Shown here in pieces: positions 25,822-35,599 of a DNA stretch of 55,352 bases (position 1 is the first letter of the stretch; each line of letters opens with the position of its first letter). Position numbers and translations under genes: made by a program. The stretch comes from Bacteroidales bacterium (GTDB lineage Bacteria > Bacteroidota > Bacteroidia > Bacteroidales > UBA12170): assembly GCA_021158405.1 (NCBI GenBank), contig JAGGUP010000059.1, positions 1 to 55,352 on the forward strand. The letters are read 5' to 3'. Under the pieces are notes generated by a model. The model had not been told where the DNA came from and did no database searches. It worked only from the letters and a program-made list of their open reading frames with translations.

Positions 25822-28245
25822 TTATTTAATGAGAGCTAAGAATTCAGCATTTTCAAAATAACGAATAAATTCTCTATCGTTCAATGCACTTCCTTTTAGT
25901 TTAGGATTTATAGCGAAAGCTTTCTTTAAGCTAGCAAAAACTTCTGCATCCTTCTCTGTTCTAGCGCCAACAACTGCCAATAAATAATTGGTTTTACAAG
26001 TTTCTACTGCACAGCTTAAATTGGCTTTTGCACTTTCGTATTTACCTGTCATTAGTTGAGCGAGACCAACATTTACGTCACATTTTCTAGATCCGAAAAG
26101 AGATAAAGCATTGTCGTATTCACCATATTGAATAGCTACAACACCAAGGTTGTAATTTTCATTAGCACCTAAGTTTTTAGCATTAGTGAAATATTTTTTA
26201 GCTTTTTCCCAATCGCCTTGTTTTGCATATATGACACCCATATCATTTAAGACAGTAGGATTATTTGGTGAAAGAGTATTTGCTTTTTGAAGATATGTAA
26301 GCGCATTGCTTAAGTTCCCTTTTTGAATTTCAGAAGTAGCAAAATTTGTATTTGCTTCATAACTATTGCTGAATAAATCAACAGCAGTCTTGTAAATTCC
26401 AGCTTGAGCACCTTTATCATTTGTTAAAGTTGCAGCAAATAATAATTCTTCAAGTGTCAGGTCTTTTGGACTAGTAATTGCTAAGGCAGCAATTTCTTCA
26501 TTTGAACGTTTAGGCTCTGAAGCATTAACAACAATTTTTGCTCTACGTAAAGGAGAAAGGATTTTTTCAAGTTCAGGATACATTAAAATCATATTCCTAA
26601 TTTCTTCTTCTTTTTTAGAAGGAGCAGCTGATTTAATAACATTTAAAATAGTGCTTTTTCCAGCAATACTTGAAGATTCTAATGCGATCATAAATCCATT
26701 CCAATCTGGGCCATTACCTGTAACGCTGAAATTGACACCGCTACAATCTTTCATCTTAATCTTAGAATCTTTTGCTTTAATTAAACCAAGCAATTCGGTA
26801 TGGATGTATTTATCAGCAACTTTAGCACGGTTTTCAGATAAGCTAGCATTGAAAGATTCTTCTCCTTCAGGAGAAGCGTAAGCATTAATAGTAATATTTT
26901 TAATCTCCCAACCTTGAGCAAGGAAACTGTTTACAGCATTGCGCGCGGCAGTTGCTGTCTCAGTATTATTTAATCCTGATCGTTTATTATAAGTAAATAA
27001 ATTCTTAGGGAAGAATAATTTAGCGGATTTGTTAACGATGCTAACTTCTTTGTAGCCAGCGTCAGCCATCAACACTTCTTCGTTTCCACCAGCGAAATTT
27101 TCTGTATGAATAATACCATCAGCTAGTTTGATTTGATCAAGTCCTAGGTTTTTAAAATCGGCAGTAACATTGTCCTTAGGAGTAAAGATTACAGGAGTAA
27201 CAACAACTGTAGAGTTTGCCATTTCAGGAGTATAATCAAATTCACCTTTAAAAGTATAAGTTCCGCCGGTTAAATAAGGAACTTTCTGACCTTTAGCTAT
27301 GACTTTTTCGCCAATAAATACTTGAGAAGCTAAAGCAAATTCTTGATCACCATATTTTAATACAGGAGCTACTTTAACAGCAGCTAATTGTCCAAAATAG
27401 TTAGCAGGGAAAGTGACGCTTACTTCGTAAGGTACTTTATTTCCCTTTTCTTGAAGAATAGCGGGAGTTACTTTATAAGAAACGGTTTCATGATTACGAA
27501 TCATTTTGCTTGCTCCGGATCCTCCAAGAATACCAATAGCTGATGCTCCAACAAATTTATAAGTAAGACCTACAGAAGCATATTTAACAGCATCCATTGT
27601 GTAAAAAGGTTGTTTCCCATTTGCATCTTCTCCAGACATTCCTTCTAATTTATCAGTACTGGAATAATGAAAACTACCCTCGACAGTAACATCAAGATTT
27701 TCGGTTACATTATATTTGAATCCTAAACCTGCAGGGAAAACCATGGCTGTGCTTTTGTAACTTCCTGGAAAGACAGCGTAATTATCATACCCCATTGGAA
27801 TAACAGCATCTCCATTATAGAACATTATTCCAAATCCACCAAAACCATATAGGTTTAATTTATTATTATTGTCTTTATATAATAGATTTGTAAGATCCAC
27901 TGTTAATTGAGCGCTAAGATCAGTAAATCCACCATCATATAATAAATGATCTAAAGTTGATTTAGTTTTGCCACTTGTCATATTCAAACGAGCGCCAATA
28001 ATTGGTGAATACTGATAACCTACATTTAAACCAAAGCCAAATTCAGGCTCTAATAATAAATCTTTTTTATCAGTAATATCACCCCAAAGAGTGTTAATAC
28101 CCAAATTACCATTTACATAGAGGTGTTGTTGAAAGACAGTTCTCTTTTTAGCTGTCTGCTCAGTGTCTTGAGCTTTTGCTGTACTGACGCTTAAAGCAAA
28201 AACAAGCGTAAATAGCGTTAAAATAATTTTGTGAAAGTTTCTCAT
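25822..28245 (-). CDS. Outer-membrane OmpA-family protein with beta-barrel and TPR domains
   Basis: An 807-residue protein with the signal peptide MRNFHKIILTLFTLVFALSV, then STAKA and QDTEQ. Residues about 35-235 form an outer-membrane barrel (LYVNGNLGINTLWGDITDKK, FGFGLNVGYQYSPIIGARL). Residues about 240-400 look like beta-rich linker domains. An OmpA-like domain at about 400-560 has INAYASPEGEESFN and the peptidoglycan-binding signature NASLSENRAKVADKYI. The C-terminal 200 residues are TPR repeats (ALTYLQKANTLSPNNPTVLN, DWEKAKKYFTNAKNLGANEN). It would tie the outer membrane to peptidoglycan and offer a periplasmic interaction scaffold. It is transcribed alone and ends in a strong terminator. 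Confidence 0.85.
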   Translation of the reverse strand: MRNFHKIILTLFTLVFALSVSTAKAQDTEQTAKKRTVFQQHLYVNGNLGINTLWGDITDKKDLLLEPEFGFGLNVGYQYSPIIGARLNMTSGKTKSTLDHLLYDGGFTDLSAQLTVDLTNLLYKDNNNKLNLYGFGGFGIMFYNGDAVIPMGYDNYAVFPGSYKSTAMVFPAGLGFKYNVTENLDVTVEGSFHYSSTDKLEGMSGEDANGKQPFYTMDAVKYASVGLTYKFVGASAIGILGGSGASKMIRNHETVSYKVTPAILQEKGNKVPYEVSVTFPANYFGQLAAVKVAPVLKYGDQEFALASQVFIGEKVIAKGQKVPYLTGGTYTFKGEFDYTPEMANSTVVVTPVIFTPKDNVTADFKNLGLDQIKLADGIIHTENFAGGNEEVLMADAGYKEVSIVNKSAKLFFPKNLFTYNKRSGLNNTETATAARNAVNSFLAQGWEIKNITINAYASPEGEESFNASLSENRAKVADKYIHTELLGLIKAKDSKIKMKDCSGVNFSVTGNGPDWNGFMIALESSSIAGKSTILNVIKSAAPSKKEEEIRNMILMYPELEKILSPLRRAKIVVNASEPKRSNEEIAALAITSPKDLTLEELLFAATLTNDKGAQAGIYKTAVDLFSNSYEANTNFATSEIQKGNLSNALTYLQKANTLSPNNPTVLNDMGVIYAKQGDWEKAKKYFTNAKNLGANENYNLGVVAIQYGEYDNALSLFGSRKCDVNVGLAQLMTGKYESAKANLSCAVETCKTNYLLAVVGARTEKDAEVFASLKKAFAINPKLKGSALNDREFIRYFENAEFLALIK

Positions 28246-28402
28246 AATTCTGATTTTTTATTGAATTCAATATTGTTTGTGAATTAACATGTAAAAGTAT
28301 AATATATTTCTTATTAAAAAAAATATTTATTCGTTAAACGTAATAATAATATGGTGTAAATATACTGAATTATTATTTGTAATGCAAAAAAAGTGTAAAA
28401 TG

Positions 28403-28933
28403 TTATTTTAAAAGCTTTTGATACATCTCCCATAAAACAATTCCAACCGAAATTGAAATGTTAAAAGAATGCTTTGTGCCATACTGCGGAATCTCTATAC
28501 ATCCGTCTGAAATATTGATTGCTTTTTGCTGAACTCCCTTCACTTCGTTACCGAAAATAAAGGCGCATTTTTTTTTAAGATCAGGAATAAATTCACCTAA
28601 TTTGAAACTTCCTTCTGCTTGCTCTATAGCATATACTAGATAGCCTTTGTTTTTTAATTCTTCAATAGCGTCTGTAGTATTGTCGAAATATTTCCAAGGA
28701 ACTGACTCAGTGGCTCCAAGAGCTGTTTTTTGTATCTCCCTATGAGGAGGTTGAGCTGTAAGTCCACAAAGAAAAATGGCCTCTAAACGAAAACAATCAC
28801 TTGTTCTAAATACAGAACCTATGTTGCTTTGACTACGAATATTGTCTAAAATAATGACAAAAGGCGTTTTTTTTGCCGCTTTATATTCTTCAATGCTGAT
28901 ACGATTTAGCTCTGAATTTTTTAATTTTTTCAT
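28403..28933 (-). CDS. TrmH/SpoU-family RNA methyltransferase
   Basis: A 176-residue SPOUT 2'-O-ribose methyltransferase. The three family motifs are present: motif 1 NIRSQSNIGSVFRTSDCF, motif 2 CAFIFGNEVKGVQQ and motif 3 QYGTKHSFNISISVGIVLWE, which form the SAM-binding knot. The size matches single-domain TrmL/TrmH-like enzymes that act on tRNA or rRNA; the exact target nucleotide cannot be told. It follows the DHOD-like gene by 18 bases on the same strand and is probably in the same transcript. Confidence 0.88.
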   Translation of the reverse strand: MKKLKNSELNRISIEEYKAAKKTPFVIILDNIRSQSNIGSVFRTSDCFRLEAIFLCGLTAQPPHREIQKTALGATESVPWKYFDNTTDAIEELKNKGYLVYAIEQAEGSFKLGEFIPDLKKKCAFIFGNEVKGVQQKAINISDGCIEIPQYGTKHSFNISISVGIVLWEMYQKLLK

Positions 28934-28951
28934 TTGAATTAGTACAGATTT

Positions 28952-29938
28952 CTATTCTATACCTGAAAAATGTTTCATAAACTGAACTCGTTCATAAGCT
29001 CCAGGACTTGCTGTTTTACTAACACTTAGTTTTCCTTTAAAGGAATCTATATCAGCAAAACCTTTTTTATCCATCCACTTATCTATTGTTTCTAGTATTA
29101 CAGAAACGAACTCAATTCCTTCTTTATAAAGCACGGAAGCAACTTGTACCGTTTGTGCACCGGCCAATAATTCTTTTATAACAGCTTCGCCACTATGGAC
29201 TCCGGTAGAAGCCGAAAGTTCGCAACGAACCCGATTAGATAGTAATGCAATCCAACGTAGCGATATGCCAAGGTCTTCTGCTTTACTAAAAACAAATGAA
29301 GGTTTAACTTCCATTTTATCCAAGTCAATATCGGGGGAGAAAAACCGATTAAAAAGAGTGAGAGATTTAATACCTGTCCAGCTTAATTTCTCTAAAGTAT
29401 TGGCTAAACTGGAAAAATGATAAGAAAGTTTTATCGAAATAGGTAATTTAGTTTCTTTCTCAACTTTATTTATAATATCAAAATAGAGTTGCTCATTTTC
29501 AGTAGAGCTTCTGTTAATATCAGAAGGCATTATAAAAATATTAAGTTCAAGACCATCCGCTCCAGCAGCTTCTATCGATTTAGCAAAAGAAGTCCATTCA
29601 TTTGCCGATGTACAGTTAATACTTGCAATAATTGGGATGTTAACTCTCTTTTTAGCTTCTTTTATTAAATCAAGATAATGGTTGACACTATTTTGCTTTG
29701 TGTAATTTTTAATGTAATCTTCCGCTTCAGGATAAGCGTTTGTCAAAGGATCTTGTTTTAATGTATAGCTTACCTCGTGCATAATTTGCTCTTCAAAAAG
29801 CGATTTTAAAACAATTGCTCCGGCACCCAATTTGGCAAATTTTTCAATATTCTCAATTGAATTAGTGAGTCCGGAACTTCCAATGATAAGTGGACTTTTA
29901 ATCTTCAAGCCCATATATGTAGTAGCTAAGTTGGCCAT
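28952..29938 (-). CDS. Dihydroorotate dehydrogenase-like FMN protein
   Basis: A 328-residue TIM-barrel protein of the DHOD-like family, probably FMN-binding. It shows MANLATTYMGLKIKSPLIIG, AKLGAGAIVLKSLFEEQ and the late FMN phosphate region TGVHSGEAVIKELLAGAQTV. The catalytic segment differs from true PyrD: where PyrD has NxSCPN with an active Cys or Ser, this protein has LELNIFIMPSD. It is therefore unlikely to be the pyrimidine enzyme, and is closer to the 'dihydroorotate dehydrogenase-like' proteins common in Bacteroidota, of unknown substrate. It lies upstream of the TrmH-type gene on the same strand and divergent from pyrG. Confidence 0.8.
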   Translation of the reverse strand: MANLATTYMGLKIKSPLIIGSSGLTNSIENIEKFAKLGAGAIVLKSLFEEQIMHEVSYTLKQDPLTNAYPEAEDYIKNYTKQNSVNHYLDLIKEAKKRVNIPIIASINCTSANEWTSFAKSIEAAGADGLELNIFIMPSDINRSSTENEQLYFDIINKVEKETKLPISIKLSYHFSSLANTLEKLSWTGIKSLTLFNRFFSPDIDLDKMEVKPSFVFSKAEDLGISLRWIALLSNRVRCELSASTGVHSGEAVIKELLAGAQTVQVASVLYKEGIEFVSVILETIDKWMDKKGFADIDSFKGKLSVSKTASPGAYERVQFMKHFSGIE

Positions 29939-30111
29939 TTTTATTTATCTTTTGATTAGTTTTTTCATTACAAAAGTACGGATTCCTTTTTATATTCCTA
30001 TTTCTTTGGAGATATATATTCTTTTGATTCAGTATATTTTGAAGTTTGAAATAGTGGGTATTATTTTTTGATTAATTGCAAAGTAAAAAAGCTTTTTTCA
30101 GTAAAAAGTGC

Positions 30112-30119
30112 TAATTTTG
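30112..30119 (+). promoter_or_regulatory. -7 box of the pyrG promoter
   Basis: TAATTTTG fits TAnnTTTG, 30 bases before the pyrG ATG at 30150. No clear -33 box. Confidence 0.4.
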
Positions 30120-30149
30120 CTGACTTATTTGTACAAAATAAGAGTCATC

Positions 30150-31763
30150 ATGGCACATACTAAATTTATCTTCGTTACAGGAGGTGTCACCTCTTCCTTA
30201 GGAAAAGGGATTATTTCTGCATCTTTAGCAAAGTTATTACAATCAAGGGGGTTTAAAGTCACTATTCAAAAGTTCGACCCCTATATTAATATAGATCCCG
30301 GAACTTTGAATCCTTATGAACATGGCGAATGTTATGTTACCGAAGATGGAGCCGAAACTGACTTGGATTTGGGTCATTATGAGCGTTTTTCAAATGAGCC
30401 TACTTCACAGGCAAATAATATAACTACAGGTCGTATTTATTTATCTGTTATTGAGAGAGAACGAAAAGGAGAATATCTGGGTTCTACAGTGCAAGTAATT
30501 CCTCATATTACGGATGAGATAAAAAAAAGTGTAAAAGAACTCGCTAAACGAAATAAATATGATTTTGTTATCACCGAAATTGGAGGAACAGTTGGTGATA
30601 TTGAATCGTTACCATATATAGAGGCTGTTCGGCAAATGAAATGGGAAATGGGAAAGGATGTTTTAGTCATCCATTTAACTTTGGTCCCTTATTTGGCTGC
30701 TGCAGGCGAATTAAAAACAAAACCCACTCAACATTCAGTTAAAATGTTGCTTGAGCAAGGAGTCCAACCGGATATTATTGTGGCTAGGACTGAACATCCA
30801 TTGAATAGTCATTTGCGTGATAAAATTGCGCGTTTTTGTAATGTGGCTCCAAGCAGTGTTATTGAATCGATTGATGCAGAAAGTATTTATGATGTTCCAA
30901 TTTTAATGCATCAAGAGAAATTGGACACCGAGGTTTTGAAATTGGTAAATGTTCCTGTTGAAAATGATTTGGATATTTCGGATTGGGAGAATTTCTTAGA
31001 AAAATTAAAGCATCCTAAAGAAGAAATAGAGATTGCCTTGGTTGGAAAATATGTGGAACTTAAAGATGCGTATAAATCTATCTTTGAATCTTTTGTTCAT
31101 GCAGGTGCCAGTAACGAGGCAAAAGTAAGTATTCGATTAGTTCATTCGGAACTGATAGAAAAAGAGGGAACAGAAGAGTTATTAAAAGATGTTGATGGAA
31201 TTCTTGTGGCTCCCGGATTTGGTGAACGTGGAATTGAAGGTAAAATTAGTGCTGTACGTTATGCAAGAGAAAACAAAATTCCCTTTTTAGGAATATGTCT
31301 TGGAATGCAATGCGCTGTTATTGAATATGCTCGTAATGTTTTAAATTTAAAAGACGCACATTCAACAGAGTTTAATGATAAAACAAAATTTCCTGTTATC
31401 GACATCATGGAAAATCAAAAGAAAATCTCGAGCTTAGGTGGAACTATGCGTTTAGGTGCTTATCCATGTAAAGTAAAACCGGAAACTATTGCTTTTGATA
31501 CCTATGGAATTATGGATATTAGTGAGCGGCATCGTCATCGCTTTGAGTTTAATGACAAATATTTAGCTCAATTTGAAGGCGCTGGAATGATGGCTACGGG
31601 AATCAATCCCATAGAAAATTTAGTAGAAATTGTAGAAGTAAAAGATCATCCTTGGTTTATGGGAGTTCAATTTCATCCTGAATATAAAAGTACTGTTGCA
31701 AAGCCCCATCCTATTTTTGTAAATTTTGTTAAAGCAGCTTTAAAAAGAAAAAAAGGAATGTAA
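30150..31763 (+). CDS. pyrG: CTP synthase
   Basis: Converts UTP to CTP using ATP and glutamine. The start at 30150 ([20 protein letters not shown]) gives 537 residues, the family length; the frame is open to 30108, but that would include the promoter region. The N-terminal synthetase domain has the P-loop-like [10 protein letters not shown] and [20 protein letters not shown]. The C-terminal class I glutaminase has the nucleophile Cys in FLGICLGMQ and the His/Glu pair in [10 protein letters not shown]. It is monocistronic and ends in a strong bidirectional terminator. Confidence 0.98.
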   Translation: MAHTKFIFVTGGVTSSLGKGIISASLAKLLQSRGFKVTIQKFDPYINIDPGTLNPYEHGECYVTEDGAETDLDLGHYERFSNEPTSQANNITTGRIYLSVIERERKGEYLGSTVQVIPHITDEIKKSVKELAKRNKYDFVITEIGGTVGDIESLPYIEAVRQMKWEMGKDVLVIHLTLVPYLAAAGELKTKPTQHSVKMLLEQGVQPDIIVARTEHPLNSHLRDKIARFCNVAPSSVIESIDAESIYDVPILMHQEKLDTEVLKLVNVPVENDLDISDWENFLEKLKHPKEEIEIALVGKYVELKDAYKSIFESFVHAGASNEAKVSIRLVHSELIEKEGTEELLKDVDGILVAPGFGERGIEGKISAVRYARENKIPFLGICLGMQCAVIEYARNVLNLKDAHSTEFNDKTKFPVIDIMENQKKISSLGGTMRLGAYPCKVKPETIAFDTYGIMDISERHRHRFEFNDKYLAQFEGAGMMATGINPIENLVEIVEVKDHPWFMGVQFHPEYKSTVAKPHPIFVNFVKAALKRKKGM

Positions 31764-31780
31764 AAGAGATTAATTGAAAC

Positions 31781-31818
31781 ACATAAAAAAAGCTCCTTTT
31801 TAGGAGCTTTTTTTATGT
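31781..31818. terminator. Bidirectional terminator between pyrG and lolA
   Basis: A perfect 17-bp stem, ACATAAAAAAAGCTCCT (31781-31797) with its complement (31802-31818), and a TTTT loop. It has T runs on both strands and so serves pyrG (plus) and lolA (minus). Confidence 0.92.
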
Positions 31819-31822
31819 TAGC

Positions 31823-32461
31823 TTATCGCATATCAATTATATCTACCCCGGGATATTTGGAGGCGTCAAAAGTAAATGCATTTTCACCTAAAGCAACATT
31901 TGTTAGATATTCTTTAATTAGGTAGGAGAAAATATTGTGATCGAAATCGTATAAATTAAAGGCAGCAAGCTGCATTTTATCTTTTTCTATTATGAGATGA
32001 ACATATTCAAAACCGCTATTTTTATCTTTAGGAACCAATTTCATTAAATAATAGGCGCGGTTGTTTTCTGTATATTCCTTTTCCAAAGTAGCGTTATAAT
32101 CATCGGAATAGGAAGATAATAGTTTGGTTGGACTAAAAGATTCGTCTTCATTTACTTCATTAATTTGAACTTCTTCGGCATCTGCAATATAGGTCCAAAT
32201 AGTTTTACCATCGCAAATAATTTCCTGACCGGCAATTTTTAATTGATATTTATCGCCTGAAACAACTAATGATCCTTCGGTTATTTCATGAATGTCTGCC
32301 TCGGCATTGTCCATTTTGTAACTAAATGCAACTTTTATATTTTTTGCAGCATTGGTTTTATTTGCCAAATCGTCTAGTATTTTTTGGCTGTTGGGTTGTG
32401 CTTGCAATGAACCACTCAAGGCAATGGCTAGCAACAGAATAATTTGTTTGAACAGTTTCAT
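31823..32461 (-). CDS. lolA: LolA-family outer-membrane lipoprotein carrier protein
   Basis: A periplasmic chaperone-like protein predicted to carry lipoproteins to the outer membrane. The ATG at 32461 gives a 212-residue precursor with the signal peptide MKLFKQIILLLAIALSGSLQ, then AQ; a longer frame to 32503 would hide this signal. The mature protein has the half-barrel LolA pattern: NIKVAFSYKMDNAEADIHEI, VVSGDKYQLKIAGQEIICDG, then TIWTYIADAEEVQI with the conserved W. It follows ftsK, a gene pair often kept together in Bacteroidota. Transcription ends at the terminator shared with pyrG. Confidence 0.88.
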   Translation of the reverse strand: MKLFKQIILLLAIALSGSLQAQPNSQKILDDLANKTNAAKNIKVAFSYKMDNAEADIHEITEGSLVVSGDKYQLKIAGQEIICDGKTIWTYIADAEEVQINEVNEDESFSPTKLLSSYSDDYNATLEKEYTENNRAYYLMKLVPKDKNSGFEYVHLIIEKDKMQLAAFNLYDFDHNIFSYLIKEYLTNVALGENAFTFDASKYPGVDIIDMR

Positions 32462-32551
32462 AAGATTAATATTTGTTTTACAAAGGTCATATTGTTCCTT
32501 CATAAAATAATGATTTTGTTAAGTGAGATTTTTGCTCACTTATGTTTCAAG

Positions 32552-34969
32552 TTAAAATTTGCTTTCTTGTTCTTTTGCATAAAGATCCTTCAAAAACTGT
32601 TCCAAAGCCATCTCGCTCCCAACTCTTACTTCTCGGGCTTTGCTGCCTTCAAATTGACCAACAATTCCACAGGCTTCTAATTGGTCTATAATTCGACCTG
32701 CCCGATTGTAACCTAGTTTTAGCTTTCGCTGAATAAGTGACGTTGAGCCTTGTTGAGCCAATACAATTACTCGAGCCGCATCTTCAAATAATTCGTCTCT
32801 ATCATCGGCCGAAATATTGGATGATAAATCAGTTTCTTCATCTTCACATTCAGGAAGTATAAAAGCCGTTGGATAGGCTCTTTGAGAGCCAATAAAGTTT
32901 GTGATTTCATCAATTTCAGGAGTGTCAATAAAAGCACATTGCAAACGAATAATATCAGATCCTGAAGACATTAACATATCTCCACGTCCAATCAACTGAT
33001 CGGCTCCGCCTGAATCTAAAATAGTACGTGAATCAATTTTTGATGTGACACGGAATGCTATTCTGGCAGGGAAATTGGCTTTGATTGTTCCGGTAATAAT
33101 ATTTACAGAAGGTCGCTGAGTAGCAATAATCAAATGGATACCAATGGCTCTGGCCAATTGTGCAAGTCGAGTAATGGGGCCTTCCACTTCTTTACCGGCA
33201 GTCATCATTAAATCGGCAAATTCATCGACAACTAAAACAATATAAGGCATAAAATGATGACCGTTTTCAGGATTCAATCTACGCGCTGTAAATTTAGCAT
33301 TGTATTCTTTTATATTTCTTACCTGAGCATCTTTTAATAAATCGTATCGAGTATCCATTAATACCGTTAAAGATTTTAAGGTTTTGACAACCTGACTGGT
33401 ATCCGTAATAATGGCGTCTTCAACATCGGGAAGTTTTGCCAAATAATGACGTTCTATTTTTGCAAACAAACTCAATTCCACTTTCTTAGGATCCACCATA
33501 ATCATTTTCAATTCGGCAGGATGCTTTTTATAAAGCAAAGAGGCAATGATGGCATTTAATCCAACAGATTTTCCTTGGCCGGTTGCTCCCGCGAGCAGAA
33601 GGTGAGGCATTTTTGCTAAATCAAAGACATAGCTTTCATTGCTAATGGTTTTCCCTAAACCTACTGGTAAATCATATTTGTTGTTTTGAAAAGTTTCGGA
33701 TAGAAAAATGCTTTTCATTGGAACAATATCCGGGTGAGAATTAGGAACTTCAATTCCAATACTTCCTCTTCCGGGAATTGGAGCAATTATTCGAATTCCT
33801 AAAGCAGATAGGCTCAAAGCAATATCATCCTCCAGATTTTTAATTTTTGCAATGCGAATTCCCGCAGCCGGAACAATTTCGTAGAGCGTAACAGTAGGGC
33901 CAACCGTAGCCTTAATTTTCTGAATTTTTATACTGTAATTATTCAGCGTTTCAACAATGCGATCTTTGTTTTTTTCGAGTTCTTCTTTATAAATACTAAT
34001 TTTGTCGCTTCCGTAATCCTTTAATAAATCGAGCGTTGGGAATTTGTAATCAGCTAAATCTTCTGTTGGATCGTAGGGCGTATCAATGCTGTGAGGCTTG
34101 ATGGAAGTCACTTTCTTTTCTTCTATAACTTCAACACTTAGATCTAAACTATCATCTAAATCATTTTTTGCAGGATTGACGATTTTTTCAGAGAGTTCTA
34201 TTTCAAGATCATTTTCTTTATTGATGTTTTTATCTTGAGCAATAAACTGTATTTCTTTATCTGATTCTTCAACCTTAATTTCGTCTTCCTGATCATTGGA
34301 AACTATGTTTTCAGTTTCTTCTGAAATTATTTTCTGCTTTTTCTTCTCCCGAAATTTGTTTAAATAGCGAGAAACAAAATTAAACTGAATGATTAGAAAT
34401 GCGAACAAACTGAAAATAAGTAATATTATTAATCCACTAAATCCAATAATATTTTGAAGCCAAAGGCTTAATTGATAACCAAAAATTCCGCCTAGAATTC
34501 CCCAAGAACTATCTCCAAAAAAGGTTCCGAAAAGAGGGGCTATCCAAATGGTAATTAAAAAAGAAATTTTATAGCTTTTACTTATGGAAATTGCTTTGAA
34601 ATGAAATCCAAATCTTAAGCCTGTAATTAAAGTTAAATAGGCAATCAGAATACTGGAAACGCCAAATAGTTTATAAATAAACAAATGACTAAGCCAGGCA
34701 CCGATGAAACCGCCCCAATTTTTTATGGGGACACTTCCGCTTAAATCGCTTAATTCAAAGGAGTATATCTTGTCAAAATCGATTGTCCAATAGAAAAAAT
34801 AGGAAATAAAAGAAAAAAGGAGATAGAAGGAGAATAGAATTAAAAAAGCGCCAAATGTCAATCTGAGTTTTTCATTTTTCAGAAATTTAAATGAAGATGA
34901 TTTAGGCGTTTTTGGTTCTTCTGTTACTGCCTGATTATCTGATTTTAAAGTATTTGTTTTGCGGCTCAT
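32552..34969 (-). CDS. ftsK: DNA translocase FtsK/SpoIIIE
   Basis: A septal DNA pump that clears chromosome termini during division. The ATG at 34969 (MSRKTNTL) gives 805 residues; a TTG one codon earlier is also in frame. Four membrane helices occupy about residues 35-200. An acidic Glu/Asp/Ser linker follows (about 215-295). The motor domain has Walker A GATGQGKSVGLNA, Walker B IVLVVDEFADLMM and LARAIGIHLIIATQRPSVN. The C-terminal gamma winged helix (STSLIQRKLKLGYNRAGRII) reads polarity sequences in DNA. It is upstream of lolA on the same strand. Confidence 0.96.
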   Translation of the reverse strand: MSRKTNTLKSDNQAVTEEPKTPKSSSFKFLKNEKLRLTFGAFLILFSFYLLFSFISYFFYWTIDFDKIYSFELSDLSGSVPIKNWGGFIGAWLSHLFIYKLFGVSSILIAYLTLITGLRFGFHFKAISISKSYKISFLITIWIAPLFGTFFGDSSWGILGGIFGYQLSLWLQNIIGFSGLIILLIFSLFAFLIIQFNFVSRYLNKFREKKKQKIISEETENIVSNDQEDEIKVEESDKEIQFIAQDKNINKENDLEIELSEKIVNPAKNDLDDSLDLSVEVIEEKKVTSIKPHSIDTPYDPTEDLADYKFPTLDLLKDYGSDKISIYKEELEKNKDRIVETLNNYSIKIQKIKATVGPTVTLYEIVPAAGIRIAKIKNLEDDIALSLSALGIRIIAPIPGRGSIGIEVPNSHPDIVPMKSIFLSETFQNNKYDLPVGLGKTISNESYVFDLAKMPHLLLAGATGQGKSVGLNAIIASLLYKKHPAELKMIMVDPKKVELSLFAKIERHYLAKLPDVEDAIITDTSQVVKTLKSLTVLMDTRYDLLKDAQVRNIKEYNAKFTARRLNPENGHHFMPYIVLVVDEFADLMMTAGKEVEGPITRLAQLARAIGIHLIIATQRPSVNIITGTIKANFPARIAFRVTSKIDSRTILDSGGADQLIGRGDMLMSSGSDIIRLQCAFIDTPEIDEITNFIGSQRAYPTAFILPECEDEETDLSSNISADDRDELFEDAARVIVLAQQGSTSLIQRKLKLGYNRAGRIIDQLEACGIVGQFEGSKAREVRVGSEMALEQFLKDLYAKEQESKF

Positions 34970-35084
34970 CAATACGTTTGAAATTGAGTTTGTTATTGGA
35001 TTTTAGTACAAAAGTATTAAAAATAAAATGGGTTTTACAGACAAGATCAAAAGCTTATTAACGTCTAAATGTTTGAAAAACCAA

Positions 35085-35118
35085 AAAAAAGACCCGAACG
35101 AATGCACGGGTCTTTTTT
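35085..35118 (-). terminator. Terminator after the cyclophilin gene
   Basis: A 12-bp stem, AAAAAAGACCCG (35085-35096) with CGGGTCTTTTTT (35107-35118), and a 10-base loop, about 15 bases beyond the minus-strand stop at 35134. T runs flank both sides. Confidence 0.9.
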
Positions 35119-35133
35119 AAAGATCTATTTTGA

Positions 35134-35571
35134 TTAAGCTTCCGTAAGCGTAATTTTTTCTATTTTGTCACCGGCTTTAATTTCATCCACGATATCCACG
35201 TTCTCAATAACTTTACCAAAGCAAGTATGATTGCGGTCTAGATGAGCAACATTTGCTCTTGAATGACAAATAAAGAACTGAGATCCTCCGGTATTTCTAC
35301 CTGCGTGAGCCATAGATAAAACACCACGATCGTGATACTGATTTTCGCCAGTTAGTTCACAGTCAATAGTATATCCTGGGCCACCGGTTCCGTCCCCTTT
35401 TGGGCATCCTCCCTGAACTACGAAATCAGGAATTACGCGGTGGAAAGTTAATCCATCGTAAAAGCCTTCTTTGGCTAATTTTACGAAATTTGCAACCGTT
35501 TTTGGCGCATCATTGTCGTAAAATTCGACTTTCATCACACCATATTTAGTTTTAATCTCTGCAGTTGTCAT
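35134..35571 (-). CDS. Cyclophilin-type peptidyl-prolyl cis-trans isomerase
   Basis: A 145-residue single-domain cyclophilin that speeds proline isomerisation in folding proteins. Core residues are visible: [13 protein letters not shown] with the catalytic Arg, then [20 protein letters not shown], then [18 protein letters not shown]. The N-terminus begins [20 protein letters not shown] with no signal peptide, so it is cytoplasmic. It is transcribed in the same direction as lepB, 28 bases downstream of it, and ends in a clear hairpin. Confidence 0.95.
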   Translation of the reverse strand: MTTAEIKTKYGVMKVEFYDNDAPKTVANFVKLAKEGFYDGLTFHRVIPDFVVQGGCPKGDGTGGPGYTIDCELTGENQYHDRGVLSMAHAGRNTGGSQFFICHSRANVAHLDRNHTCFGKVIENVDIVDEIKAGDKIEKITLTEA

Positions 35572-35599
35572 AATTATATATTGTTTTGTTTATAATTTC

